Source of the DNA: Cristatella mucedo
Taxonomy: Eukaryota > Bryozoa > Phylactolaemata > Cristatellidae
Assembly (NCBI GenBank): GCA_009760855.2
Contig: WPIO01000004.1
Coordinates: 10,043,501 to 10,107,500 of the forward strand
Direction: 5' to 3'
Length of the DNA: 64,000 bases
Positions 1 through 10,882 of the stretch are shown one piece after another. A model generated the notes under the pieces. That model made no database searches, was not told the DNA's origin, and was given only the letters and a program-made list of their open reading frames with translations. Each line of letters opens with the position of its first letter. The first letter of the stretch is position 1. A program made the position numbers and the translations under genes.

Positions 1-459
1 CGCTGTGCAACGGCATAAACACATTGCTTGCACGCACTTCTGCACATGCAGCGCATAGCAGCATCATCCAATGCAATTCAAGACACTTGTTAGGGATACT
101 ACACGGATGCCTTGCCATTTTTCTAATATCGATTCATAGTATGGTGCTCATGCATTGCAGTTATTTACTGCAGTGTTGCTTTATCTTTTGAACCAGCCTC
201 TGTTTCATAATTATATAAATATGTATTTTTTTTATACCAAACTATAGCAAACGAGTAAGCTTTCTTCTCCTCCACCAATCATTACAACGGCAAATGGTCA
301 CAACCAGCTCTTAAGCAGTACCTCAATAGGATATATTGAGAGCATAAATACATAGTTGTGTCGCATGCTCCTGTAAGTAAGTAGACGCACAACTGTGTCA
401 CCGAGGAAGGGCCTTACTCAAAAAGTCTCTGCTGCTGCAGTTCTTTATCAGCTCTACAG
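1..459. other. Downstream flank of RCCD1, no gene seen
   Basis: AT-richer DNA after the RCCD1 stop. A TATAAA-like site near 229-234 on the minus strand is the closest thing to a poly(A) signal, and it is weak. I see no coding exon or repeat family member here. Confidence 0.5.
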
Positions 460-647
460 TTAGCCTTCGCCGCTGCCAGCAGACGTGCACACGACAACCG
501 TCGACCAATAACCGCATTTGACCTTGACCGGCTGCAGAGTGCAGTCCGTGAAGTAATGGACTTCGCACGGCGAATCTCGAGCCTCCAAGTCCCCGGTGCC
601 CAGCTGGCCGTAGTCGTTCCAGCCCCAGGCAAAGAGTCTTCGATCGG
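460..647 (-). CDS. RCCD1: RCCD1 exon 6 (stop codon)
   Basis: The exon encodes [20 protein letters not shown], then [20 protein letters not shown] and GYWSTVVV, equal to the last WGWGKYGQLG...RRVEYF...CGPWNTYVY segment of human RCCD1. It ends SAGSGEG and TAA. No canonical AATAAA was seen on the minus strand down to position 1. Confidence 0.92.
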
Positions 648-3600
648 CTACAGCGAGCGCGACAATGCGTAAAGTATAACACTGAGTCGCCATTCCAACT
701 GTTTGCCTAGGCACAGGAGCATGTGTACGTTGGCACGTGAGTGAGCAGACACGGCAGGCATCATTACGAGGCTGAGCAAGCAAACAGACCAGGCAGCACC
801 CGGTGGTCTCCCCTGTCTGTGGCCATTGCTGCTGCTGGCAGCAACTACTGCAGCCCTCCGTGTCTCGCGCAAGGACGGCCTGTCATCCATAGGTGCCACC
901 AATCACGGCTGATCGCTCAAATAAATAAATAAATACTAGCTGATTTAACAGCCTCTTTTGTATAGCGACAGAAGAGCCTTGACGGCTATCACCACCGCTT
1001 GCGGTGGCAACAAAGGATCGCCGCCCACCGCAGGATTCAAACCCACGACCTCGGGACCGAGGTCGCGAAAAGTAACCGCCTTACCTAATGTGCCATCACG
1101 GCTCACCGCCCATCCCATATCACGAATTGAACAGTTGAAGTTGAAGACAGGCCACACCCACCGTGTAAATCGGCATCCTGTGGGAGCACTCCACAAACAA
1201 CTGCTGGGACGACCCTTTCAAGCATACACAGTGTATGCTACCCTAAAACCTCGGGACAAAGTAAATGATTAACTATGCCGGAGCATTTCTGCTCACTTGG
1301 CCTATGTCATATTAAGTAAGTTAAAATCAAGGTTGCCTGTTCAACTGCTACATTTACACAGCAGCAGAAGAACCATAGCTCCAATACTGAATCTGCTTGA
1401 ACTAGGCCGCCACATGTGTCCTTCGTTGAATTTCAAAATCGGAGGTAGCTGTTAAACTTGAAGCTGCACAGTGCAGAAACATGTTGCACAGTTGCCTTTC
1501 AATAGCCAACGAACATCAGCTTGATGATAAGGACCTGCTTCATTCTAAACTGAGTGCATGGCTTCCGGAATAATCGACCGCCGAGACACAAACACACAGA
1601 GCACAGGTTTATTTTTATTTAATGCATGCATGACAGCATGCGATGATGACCTGTGCATGGGAACACCTGAGGTTTTTCTAAACGATCATTGGTGATGAAT
1701 TTGATCCAGTGGACACCCGGCTAGGACATGTGGTAAAGTCGCGGGGGGGGGGGGGTGGGCAATACGCCCCCATCACAGCTTGACCGTGTGCGAGCGCACC
1801 CACGATCAAACCTTTGTGCCAGGCTGTATAGCCAATCCTTGCTACCACTTCCTCGCTACTTCTTCCCTCGGCTGTCGTAAGTAAGATATCCTCACTGGAT
1901 TTCCCTTGCCGTATGAGACGAAGGCGCCATTTCCAACCGGTAGGAGCCACTTCAGGAGGGTAGCCATTTGGCCATCGCAGCTTTGATTTTAGAATTACGG
2001 AGTGATACATGGGCGGGCACAGAGGCAGAGCTCCGAGAATCGGCAGCTCAGCAGCTTCGATGACTACAAAGCCACACGTGTCTCGTCCTAAGTGGATGAG
2101 ACGAGATTGTGAAAACAGCTGCTCTAACAATTGGCATTAGGGCAAAGCCAACGGCACGCCGGAAACGGCAGCCGGCTGCCCGAGAGGGAGCAGCAGCAGC
2201 AGCAGGGCCACTGGTCTGCCTCGATGCTCTCCGAGGCTTTAGGGAACACGCAGGGCGGCCAGACACGCGGGCTCGGGAAAGCTGCTGCAGCGCGCCTGCA
2301 ACGGCACCCTCTCGACGACACGCATACCGCAAAAGAGCGAGCCCACTGCTTCCGGCGACCTAACTGGTGATGGAGGTAATAACAGAGTGTATCACTGCTT
2401 GCCTGTCAGTGCGACGGTGTGCCGCGAACCGCAGCTGACATCCACGAAAGTCAAGTCATCATCTTCGGCGAACAGCACCTGAGGCAGAGCCAGCACCGTC
2501 ACAATGTCGTCGCTCGAAGCTGAGGCTGCAGCGACGCCCCGCTCGAGCGTCTGCTCGCGGAGCTTCCTGCAGGGCAGCCCGAGCTGCCCGCTCTCGTTCC
2601 ATCCCCACACATAGATATCTCCGATGTCTAGAAGGGTAGGACGGAAGCGAGGAAGGAAATGAGAGGGCGCCAGCGCAGCGACGTCCGTCTGCTGCCGGCA
2701 GCAGCTAGCAATGCCGAGCGGCAGCGGGCCAGCTTCTTCGCTGCTGAGGCGGCGGTGACGTCGTCGCTGGGGAGGAGGGGCGAGGCGTGCGCACACTCCG
2801 CGGGGCGACGGACGGATGCGCTGGCGGGCCGCCGGTTACCGCTCACGGCCGCCGAGTGCCAGCCACCTGCAGACACGCAGAGTACCGACAGACCGTCGAG
2901 AGCCTCGATCAACCGCGGAGCGTCCTCGCTGTCGATGCCTCCGTGGCCCAGCTGGCCTCGACTTTAAGGTGGTACATACAAAGGCCGAGAGCTTGCCGCT
3001 GAGCCACGGTGCGTTTGGCGCACGCCCGGCCACCTCCGGCCTCAGCCCCTCACCCCCTACCCATCTGCGCTGCCACGGCGGCGGCAGCCAGCTCTGCCCC
3101 CTGCCGACACCCCCCCCCCGACGACTCGTGCTGCCTGCAGAATTTGCAGCTGCTTGAAAGCCAACAACCACATCCGCCCCCCGAAGTGTCACAGCCTCGC
3201 AACCGGCAGTAGCACAGGCAGAAGTACCGGGCCGACCGCACGGTCAGTCCTCACGCTTTGCGCTGCATACCAAGCACATCCCTGGGGTGCCCTAACGAAT
3301 GCGAGCTTGCGGCACAGAGCCAACCAACCGCTCAGGCTATCCTCCTCACCTAACACACACTCCCACCCTAAGTGTAGTTAAAGCAACTAGTGCACTGCTG
3401 GGTGCAGCTCACTTCAAGTGGGCTCGCTGTAAATAAGCCATTCATCACGGCGGCCTCCGTGCCACGCACTGCTTAACACTCAAGAGAGCAGCGAGGCGGA
3501 GGCTCCAAGCGCAGACTCCGCCATCCAGCGAATGCAGCATCCGGTGGTGGGGGAGGGATGCCTCGAGCACCCGAGGAGCCCCGGGCGCCTGACTCGGCTC

Positions 3601-5630
3601 TGCTCTAGACGCGTGGCACGACGCATGGCACAATGGCAGGCTCGTGCCTCGTCGTGACGTCATCGAACCGATCCACACACTGCGCCGGCACTCGCGAGGA
3701 GGCTCGCAGCAGCCGAGACGGTCGAGTTAGTTGGATCGATTATTAATAATGACTGCAATAGCTGGCAGACAGCTATTGCCAAGCGTGGCAGCATTCGTCG
3801 AGTTCTCGACCTGTGGGCTTTAGGGAGCTGTCCTCCTCCTGAGACCTCTCTACAAGGTCTGCAGAGACCAAGGCCCTCAGAGCTAGACCCACCTGATTCA
3901 AAAGCTGTCAACACGAATAGCGCGAGCACGATGCACTGACGAATGACTGGGCCGCTGCCACCATTGATGGCCACGAGTACTAAGCGAGTTCGAAAAAAGC
4001 ACCTTGAGCGTGCAGCGTGTCTAGGCAGCAGCAGCAAGTCAGCGGCTCCGCGAACACATCGTAATGACCTACACGTGTGCATGCACCCAAAATCTATCTA
4101 AGCAATCTATCTAAGCACGAGGCTCTGCTGTGCCGCCCACGAGGAAGCCTCTTGAGCATTGACGGGACAGTACTGCATGGCAACAAAGCTGGAGCCGGAG
4201 AGTCTCGACTATGCATTGCTCAGGGCTCAATGTGACGACGACCACTCTTGAACCGATGAAATTCGCCTCCCAACATGCAGCCCTAATTAGACACGAACCG
4301 GCATTCCAATGCTGTACAGGACTGTGAGGGAACGTGACTCTGCAGCCTGCGAGCATTGGGACCCTACGAGGGCGTAGACTGCCTAAGCAGCTGCAGGCTC
4401 TTAAGTTGTGATGGGCAGCCGATGACTCGGCAGTCCTGCCCAAATCCATGCATTGGCAGCATCTGTGGGGACATCCATCAACCACCAACTGCCGCCCAGC
4501 GGGTTCGGAACGACCAATGGCTCGACAGTGCAAAAACAATGCATTCATGGAATATAAGGGCTGCCGAAGGAGTTCGTGGAGGGAGGGCTCGATCCCTCGA
4601 CACCAGCAGACGTCTAGTGTGTAGACTGGGCTTGGCCTGCGTGATTCTGGAGAATAAAGTGTTTGGTGTTCGAGCCAGCAGGCTTGTTGCTCGGTCGTGC
4701 TCTCCAGCCCGACGACAGGTCGTGCGGAGGGCTGTCACAAGGACCCAAGCGCTGTCAGCAACTCTGCGCCTGCTGCAGTTGACCACCCGACGTTTGCGAC
4801 AGCCAATGTTTGCAATGGCTTGCTTGCTCTCCTGAAGCTCAACAGATGCGCACGCGCTTTATTCGGAAGACGACACTTGATGCACGTGCGCCAAAACGCA
4901 TCAGGCTGCTAAGTGCAACGGCGTGACTGGTTGACGTTGGCTCGGCCCACTTTTGCTGCCTCTGCCTCGTTGCCAACGCCCAACACCCTGTAGGTCCCTA
5001 ATGCAGCATTCACAAAAAGCTACACTTATGTGGTCCAATTTTCACTCGATCCAGTCACAACAACTTTCTCTTACGTTCGTGATGCTCTTTGATGGTGATC
5101 TAGCCTAAATGCTCTGGTGATATTGCTAGTTAAGACATGGTCATGAAAAAAATTGGATCGTGTAAATGCATCTTAAGGCATGCACGAAAGCCTTGTCAAT
5201 TCGGAAAACAGCTAAACAAAACTATTTTGATTTTCAAGCTGTCAGCTACTACCTCAACACGGAGCACCAGTTTCAACTAAGATGAAGAAAAAGAAACGAT
5301 CAGCTCCTATGTCAATGCATTGCGGGTGAGGCAATTCCTAGGCCGGGTGGGGAGGCGACTCCCAGGCCGGGTGGGGAGGCGACTCCTAGGGGGAAGCGAC
5401 TCCTCAGGGCGAGGCGTCTTGCTGCACATTGCTGGTGTGTAGCGCCAGCCAAGCAACACGGTCAAACCTGCCTGCCAGATCCATAAGTGTACACCTGGCC
5501 CAGCTGAGTGAGCAGCATCGCGTGCTCCTTGCCGCAGTCTACCGACTTCACTCTCATGGTCACGCTCAGGCTTCGAAAGCACGGACTTCCTTCCACGGCG
5601 CACGATGCGAACACTTCCCCAGACTCTTCA

Positions 5631-5673
<43 letters not shown>

Positions 5674-6318
5674 GAGCTCGCACGAGAGGCGTCATCGGTA
5701 TCTCACGAAAGCACAAAAAATCCGGCTGGACATGGCGCTCGCAAGTTTACCTCCGAGGACGAGCACGGATCCTTCCCCGGCAGCCAATCCACGCAGGGCT
5801 GAGCCAGTGGCGTGCAGCCCAACCTCAAGCCGTCTCGCCGGGGCCACGAATTCGGCGTCAGAAGTGACCAGTACGCTGTCGTCGGTTAGCAAGAAAACAG
5901 ACGCCCACGAGGCGGCGACATCTTTCACTGCTAGCTCGGCGGAAGGAATGGCGGCCCGGCCGCCTTCGCCAACGATGCTCAACTTGCCGTCTGCATAAGT
6001 ACACAAGTGCCCACCACGGAGTGTCGGTCGGAATTACGGACTACGTCGCGGGATACACAGATTTTCTCGCCGTTGGTTAAGCTTACCAATAACAAGATAC
6101 AAAGACGTCCACGACAATGCCACCCGAAACTGCGTTTTGGGGAAGCTAGCCATGGCCTCCTTCCTCGGTCGTTTCTCGGAACAAGCAGAAACGCAAGAGC
6201 CGGAGGCGACGCCGTCGCCGCTCGGACAAAGGTTTATGCGAACGGGAGTAGCTAGAGCCGCCTGCGGCGCACCAGCCTCCAATATATTAAGGCCGCAATA
6301 GTAAAACTGTACATCCAT
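460..6318 (-). CDS. RCCD1: RCC1-domain protein RCCD1 (whole gene, six exons)
   Basis: The six exons are 6318-6087, 5990-5751, 5625-5468, 2951-2840, 2627-2403 and 647-460, joining in frame to 384 codons plus stop; human RCCD1 is about the same size (roughly 376). Visible RCC1 repeat signatures are [74 protein letters not shown] and a closing [11 protein letters not shown], in the same order as in vertebrate RCCD1. They form the blades of a partial beta-propeller; the N-terminal third is poorly conserved, as in other RCCD1 proteins. Family knowledge: human RCCD1 partners KDM8/JMJD5 and affects H3K36 methylation, spindle organisation and genome stability, so a nuclear role is inferred. The ATG at 6318 is preferred because it gives the normal length. 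Intron phases are 1, 1, 0, 1, 1, and the last intron is GC-AG. Confidence 0.9.
648..2402 (-). other. RCCD1 intron 5 (GC-AG, 1,755 bp)
   Basis: This intron holds a minus-strand SINE (about 919-1120), a G-run at 1743-1755, and an unexplained 150-codon open frame at 1678-2130 on the same strand with no recognisable domain. Nothing else is seen. Confidence 0.7.
919..1120 (-). repeat. tRNA-derived SINE, family A, copy 1
   Basis: In minus orientation it shows a tRNA-like head with an A-box-like TGGC stretch, a B-box-like GGTTTGAATCC, then the body ending in CTTCTGTCGCTATAC and an AAATA-type tail. Four other copies in the window (near 9.9, 17.3, 40.9 and 44.1 kb) align over the same parts, which defines the family. 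Confidence 0.8.
2403..2627 (-). CDS. RCCD1: RCCD1 exon 5, RCC1 repeat
   Basis: The exon encodes [19 protein letters not shown], a Ser/Ala-rich insert that is also variable in vertebrates, and [14 protein letters not shown]. The donor is GCAAGC, a GC-AG intron. Splicing to 647 restores the repeat in frame. Confidence 0.92.
2840..2951 (-). CDS. RCCD1: RCCD1 exon 4, RCC1 repeat
   Basis: The exon encodes [20 protein letters not shown] and [11 protein letters not shown], closely matching the LGHG...PRLLEALQG...AAGGWHSVCVS block of human RCCD1. The acceptor is GGCCAG and the donor GTAACC. Two residues (HG) usually seen between the repeat Gly-Arg and QLGHG appear shortened here. Confidence 0.92.
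2952..5467 (-). other. RCCD1 intron 3 (2,516 bp)
   Basis: It contains a 24-bp minisatellite at 5338-5402. Several long frames occur in its GC-rich part (for example plus strand 4356-4835), but none has domain-like sequence or splice support. No transposon recognised. Confidence 0.6.
5338..5402. repeat. 24-bp minisatellite, about 2.7 copies
   Basis: The unit contains AGGCCGGGTGGGGAGGCGAC. Two near-identical copies at 5338-5361 and 5362-5385 are followed by a shortened third. It lies inside RCCD1 intron 3. Confidence 0.85.
5468..5625 (-). CDS. RCCD1: RCCD1 exon 3, first clear RCC1 repeat
   Basis: The exon encodes [18 protein letters not shown] and [10 protein letters not shown], then donor GTTTGA. 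The acceptor TTGAAG is preceded within ten bases by a pure (CT)n run on the coding strand, so the microsatellite at 5634-5676 serves as its polypyrimidine tract. Confidence 0.9.
5634..5676. repeat. (GA)n microsatellite at RCCD1 exon 3 acceptor
   Basis: A 43-bp GA tract with one GGG interruption. On the RCCD1 strand it is (CT)n and ends about ten bases before the AG of exon 3. Confidence 0.95.
5751..5990 (-). CDS. RCCD1: RCCD1 exon 2
   Basis: The acceptor is TATGCAG and the donor GTAAAC. The exon encodes [16 protein letters not shown] onward to [10 protein letters not shown], the variable region before the recognisable RCC1 repeats. Phase 1 at both ends agrees with its neighbours. Confidence 0.85.
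6087..6318 (-). CDS. RCCD1: RCCD1 exon 1 (start codon)
   Basis: The exon begins [16 protein letters not shown], corresponding to the short Phe/Gly-rich start of vertebrate RCCD1, and ends LYLVIG before the donor GTAAGC in phase 1. The following intron is only 96 bp. Confidence 0.8.
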
Positions 6319-7027
6319 TAGGCTAGTGCGTTATGTCCCATGCCCACGGCAACCACTGGCCGCCGCGTGGACTAAAGCCGGCTTTCGACGTGCAGTCACT
6401 TGAAAGCGTGCCTTATAAAGCATCAATTCAGCAGGAGGAGCGCTACGTAAACATTCGGAGCGGGAGGCCACTGAAATAGCAATACGCGACGGGTCTCCGG
6501 CGTGGTCAGCCGAACCGGGAAATTGAGTGAGTGTTACCGGCAGTTGGCTCTATGCTAAGAGACTTATATACGAATGATTTTTAGCGATACTGTATTTTAA
6601 TAATTTATCAATATGCAAAAATTTAGATTTATTCATAGGTAGTGATCTAACTATGTTATGCGTATGACATTGCGCGTTATACCGCTAACCACGTGATCAA
6701 GCTTACAGACGTACGTAAAGTGCCTAGAAACGATTAAGCTATCTAAGGGTGCTCTGCAAATGTGTTAATATTAATACTTGTATCTGATAATCCAGCCGTG
6801 ACATTGTTGAGACAAGCTCCATCTCTTTTTGAACGGATAGGTTTGTCCGTACATTTTTCACTGTGCGTGTTGGTCCAGTGATGGAGCTCTACGTATAAAA
6901 GTAAATTATTGTGCTTGTATTAATGGACAGGGTGGGTCCAAACCCAGTGTCCGTCCCACTGGCATTCTTATTAACGCGGAGCCACTAACCCAACCCCAGG
7001 CGTTCGCGTAACCACAACTACAGATAC

Positions 7028-8134
7028 ACGTAAACGTGACCTTTGTACCTTTGTACCTTTGCTTTGATCCCTCCCAGCCTTCGAGCACCTCAAATTCTCT
7101 CAACTCACTAGCTGCATGCATTGATGACATCCGCACATGGATGGCAGCAAATTTTCTAAAACTAAACCATGATAAAACTAACTTACTAGTTATGGGCAAA
7201 CCCTGTGTGATCCAGAGATTGGAAAGGCTGACTCTCAAAATTAGCTCTGCCAGCATATCTCCAGTTGAATCAGCTCGAAATCTAGGTGTCATATTCCAAA
7301 GCGACCTCTCGTTAGACGACCACATCAGCTCCACAGTCAAATCCGCCTATTTTCAGCTTCATAACATTGCTAAAATTCGGGCTTGTTTAGATAAAGATAC
7401 CACATCTAAGTTGGTCCATGCATTCGTGACATCCCGTCTCGACTTCTGCAACTCACTGCTTACTGGCCTACCAGCATGTGCGATCAGGCGATTGAAGCTG
7501 GTGCAAAACTCTGCAGCTAGGCTTGTCTGTCGTGAGCGTCGCAGTTGCCACATTACTCCACTTCTTGCCGACCTGCACTGGCTACCAGTCAAGCAACGAC
7601 TTGACTTCAAGGTTTGTCGCTCACTTTTAGGTCACTTCATTCTTTGGCTCCAGTATATCTCCCAGATCTACTACCCCATCACGCCAAGCATCGTACCACC
7701 AGCTTTTCGGAATCCAACTGTCTAGAAATACCTCATACAAACCTTAAATCCTTTGGAGACCGTGCATTTAGTTCGTATGCTCCCAAAGCCTGGAACTTCC
7801 TCCCGACCTGCGTCAGAACATCCCCTGACCTGACCACATTTAAAAGGAACCTAAAAACACACCTATTTAGGACAGCATTTAGTGGGTCCCTGTGATTCGT
7901 CCCTGATGTGCTTATGCGTGCTGACACTGTGCATGCTGCCACTAACCACATTTGCATGCTGACTATGTGCGTGTCACCCCTAACCATATCATTCATTTCG
8001 TCTGTTTTTCAAGCATGATTTTACTTACCATTCAATTGCATTTCACTTTACAGCAAATGTAAAGCGCCTAGAGAGAGATTAAGTTCTCTGAGGGCGCTTT
8101 CTCAAGCGAATTATTATTATTATTATTATTATTA
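7028..8134 (+). mobile_element. LINE (CR1/L2 group) 3' end, copy 1, frameshifted
   Basis: It encodes the C-terminal part of a LINE reverse transcriptase: LNHDKTNLLVMG, then ESARNLGVIFQSDLSLDDHI, LDFCNSLLTGLPACAIRRLK, VQNSAARLVCRERR and LADLHWLPVKQRLDFKV. A frameshift near 7610 moves the frame to SLTFRSLHSLAPVYLPDLL and then AFSSYAPKAWNFLP. The 3' UTR ends with a stem-loop (about 8060-8102) and (TTA)n at 8111-8134. It is 5'-truncated and cannot be autonomous. It is the best-preserved copy of the family that recurs through the window. Confidence 0.92.
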
Positions 8135-8844
8135 CAGACTCCTTGCCATTCCGCATGTTCTCTCTCAAAGGACTAACTTGTAATGCCGAACACTCGCAGG
8201 AGACGGACGTGCTTTGCCGCTGCAAGACCGCGTAGCCCACTCCCGATTGCTGGTTCCGAGCGCAGCTGCGCAATAAGTAGGTCAGTGCATTTCTGGCGCC
8301 ATCCTACTTGTATCTGCTAGTTCGAAGAACTACAAAAAGTGAAAGGAAAGGTAACGAAGTTTTTAATTTCCATAATAAGGAAGTAGCAAGCACGCTTCCA
8401 AAATTCTGCAAATTGTAGCGTGGGCCACTCGCAACAACGATAACAACACTAACAAAACACCTCAATAGTACCCCAAAACATACATCTCTTTCTTGGCATT
8501 AAATATATGCAGAGAAGGTAGAATGGCAATTGGTTAGTCATAACTTGCATAATTCCAGAATACACGGGCACGTAGAGGACAATTAAGTCGGCCGCAGCCA
8601 AGGCTTTGAGGAGAAGGTAGGTTTATAATTTTGACAAATCAGGAGGTGACATGACGTCAGTCCTGTAGTGAGTTTCGAGCTTTCGTGAGAGCAGTAACTG
8701 AAAGCACGGTCTTTAATCATTGTGAAGTAAGAGACGCAATAGACGACCAGATGAGCATTACGTACGCCGGAGGCCTGTTTATGAGTATACGCACAGTTAG
8801 GCCGGAGCAAGATAATCAAGGGACCTAAATGTGAATGACAGAAT

Positions 8845-9470
8845 CTTATAATAAGAATAATAATCATAAAACATTTGTATAGCGCCCTCAGAGAACGTAA
8901 TCTCTCTCTAGGCACTTTACAGATGCTGCATGTAAAGCATTACCAAATGTTTGGTGGTAACATCCGAAAGCAGCAGGCATAGTTAAGCAGATACATGCAC
9001 ACGAAGGGCGTATCACAAAGACCTGCCAAATGCTGTAATAAACAGGTGCGTTTTGAGCTTTTTTTTTAAATGCCATCATCTCAGGGAAGGCTGTGACATG
9101 CGTCGATAGTGATTTCCAGAATTAGGGAGCACAGAACTAAAGGCACGGCCTCCAACGGTTTTGAGGTACGTACTAGGTATAGCTAAACGATTCGAGTCAG
9201 AACAGCGAGTTGTGCAACGGGTAACAGCGTAATAGCTGGTTGTATTCTTCGTCAGGTAGGAGAGTAATTCTGACAGATAGGCTGGAGCAAGAGAATGAAG
9301 GAACCTAAAAGTGACAGAACCTTGAAATCGATGCACTGCTTGATTGGTAGCCAGTGCAGGTTGGCCAGAAGTGGTATGTATCTTGATGTCGATACGCAGT
9401 TTGATGGGCAACTAGTGCGAAATGGTGTAATTTGTCCCAGTTCTTGTAATGTACGAGCAGCGAAACATTT
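8845..9470 (-). mobile_element. LINE (CR1/L2 group) 3' end, copy 2
   Basis: In minus orientation it carries the same stem-loop (about 8882-8925), an AATAAT-type tail at its low end, and degenerate translation FLHSLAPAYLSELLSYL. It is diverged and truncated. Confidence 0.8.
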
Positions 9471-9579
9471 CGCACGGTAGCGAATATAATCGTGTACGTG
9501 TGTTCGTAGTGCAAACGGCCTGCGGTTGTAACGTAGTTTAACTAAGAACTTCAGATTCTATGCCAGTCCAATTATACTC

Positions 9580-9625
9580 GCCCATATATACTGGCCCAAT
9601 TATACTCGCCCTACGATATAGACAA
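9580..9625. repeat. Short tandem duplication
   Basis: The words ATTATACTCGCCC and ACTGGCCC recur with about 30-bp spacing (CCAATTATACTCGCCCATAT then CCCAATTATACTCGCCCTAC). No function seen. Confidence 0.5.
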
Positions 9626-9899
9626 AAACCTTGTGTATATTGATAATCAAGTGTAGCAAGCCTAACAACTATTAGCAATCAGGTTGAATTTCGCAGAAGA
9701 TCTTATGGGATAAATTTTAAGTAGATATAAGCTGCCGGTCCTCGGCTATTCAGAAGTAAAAAAAAGGGGGGGTTTGCCTGTTACAAAACTCACTGCGAGT
9801 GATGAATTCTAATGGAGTTTTCATCTAATACATGTAAAAAGTACGATATGATTGCAAAAATTGTGGTATCTAGAACTATTTATGAATGCCTTGTTTTAC

Positions 9900-10058
9900 C
9901 GAGAGGCTTCGGTGGCCAAGCCAGAAGTGCTCGCTCTCTACGACCAAGGTCATGTGTTCGAATCCTGCAGTGGGCGATCCTGTATTGCCTACTGCAAGTA
10001 GTGGCGATAGCCATCAAGGCTCTTTTGCAGCTACATAAACAAGGCTGTTAAATCAGCT
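9900..10058 (+). repeat. tRNA-derived SINE, family A, copy 2
   Basis: It has B-box-like TGTTCGAATCC, then GCAGTGGGCGATCC and the family body ATAGCCATCAAGGCTCTTTT and CAAGGCTGTTAAATCAGC. More diverged than copies 1 and 5. Confidence 0.75.
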
Positions 10059-10847
10059 TTAAGCTGCCGGCAGTGCCCCTATCCCCACAGGCTTCCTCAG
10101 GACAGCAGCTGCCCCGGCACAATGCTGAGCTCTCAACCGCTTAAAGACCGCTGGCTGAGCCGTGCGGGCTTCTCTTCCGTACGAAATTTGGAGGCCTGCT
10201 TGAAAACTGCTCGCCATTTGTGAAACGATTTGGCCACTGAATGTCAAGGGCCAGCTGGGGTGAACACTTCTGGCCTCGATTGACCGAAGGACTTACTTAT
10301 CGCAGTTACATAAAAACACTCTTTTCTTGGTAATATTTCTATCAACGTTTCCATGAACAGTCCATAAAGGAATAAGTCCTACATAAGCAACAAATAATTT
10401 CAGGTCACGCTTCATTCAGCTCCGTTTATTCGTATGTCTCTGTCGCGTGGATCTTCCACCTGGACTCCGTACCCATAATCCGGTGAAACGGAAACAAATG
10501 TAGAGGTACCCAGCATCGAAGCAAGGATTTTGGCACGAGGGGGGGAGTAGATAGCCTTTTGGCGTGTTTATTGGCCCAACAACCATCCGAATTCCTGTTA
10601 CTGAATCCCGGAGAGTGGTGGATATGCAATTCCTAGCTCTTTCAAGCGGCCTTATACAGCGAAGCTGGAGAAATAATTCAAGGGAAAAATATTCGCTGTT
10701 TAAGAACGACATAAGGCTACTTCCTCTAGCAAGCCTGGTGCAAGCACGCTCAGGACTGAGCCCTTCCTAAAATGCCCATAGGTGGGAGGCCTGCCAGTGC
10801 TAGCAATTTGGTCAGAAGCTGATTTTTAACCTGGTGCTATGCTCCTG

Positions 10848-10882
10848 GACAAATACCGGACACATCGTGTCCGGTATTTGTC
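10848..10882. other. Perfect inverted repeat, 16-bp arms and 3-base loop
   Basis: The left arm GACAAATACCGGACAC (10848-10863), loop ATC and right arm GTGTCCGGTATTTGTC (10867-10882) are exactly complementary. Pairing extends a further four to five bases outward across a one-base bulge. It lies outside any recognised gene or repeat. Confidence 0.9.

Noticed and set aside
4356-4835. 159-codon plus-strand frame in RCCD1 intron 3
   Set aside because: No family resemblance, mixed composition and no splice signals; explained by local GC content.
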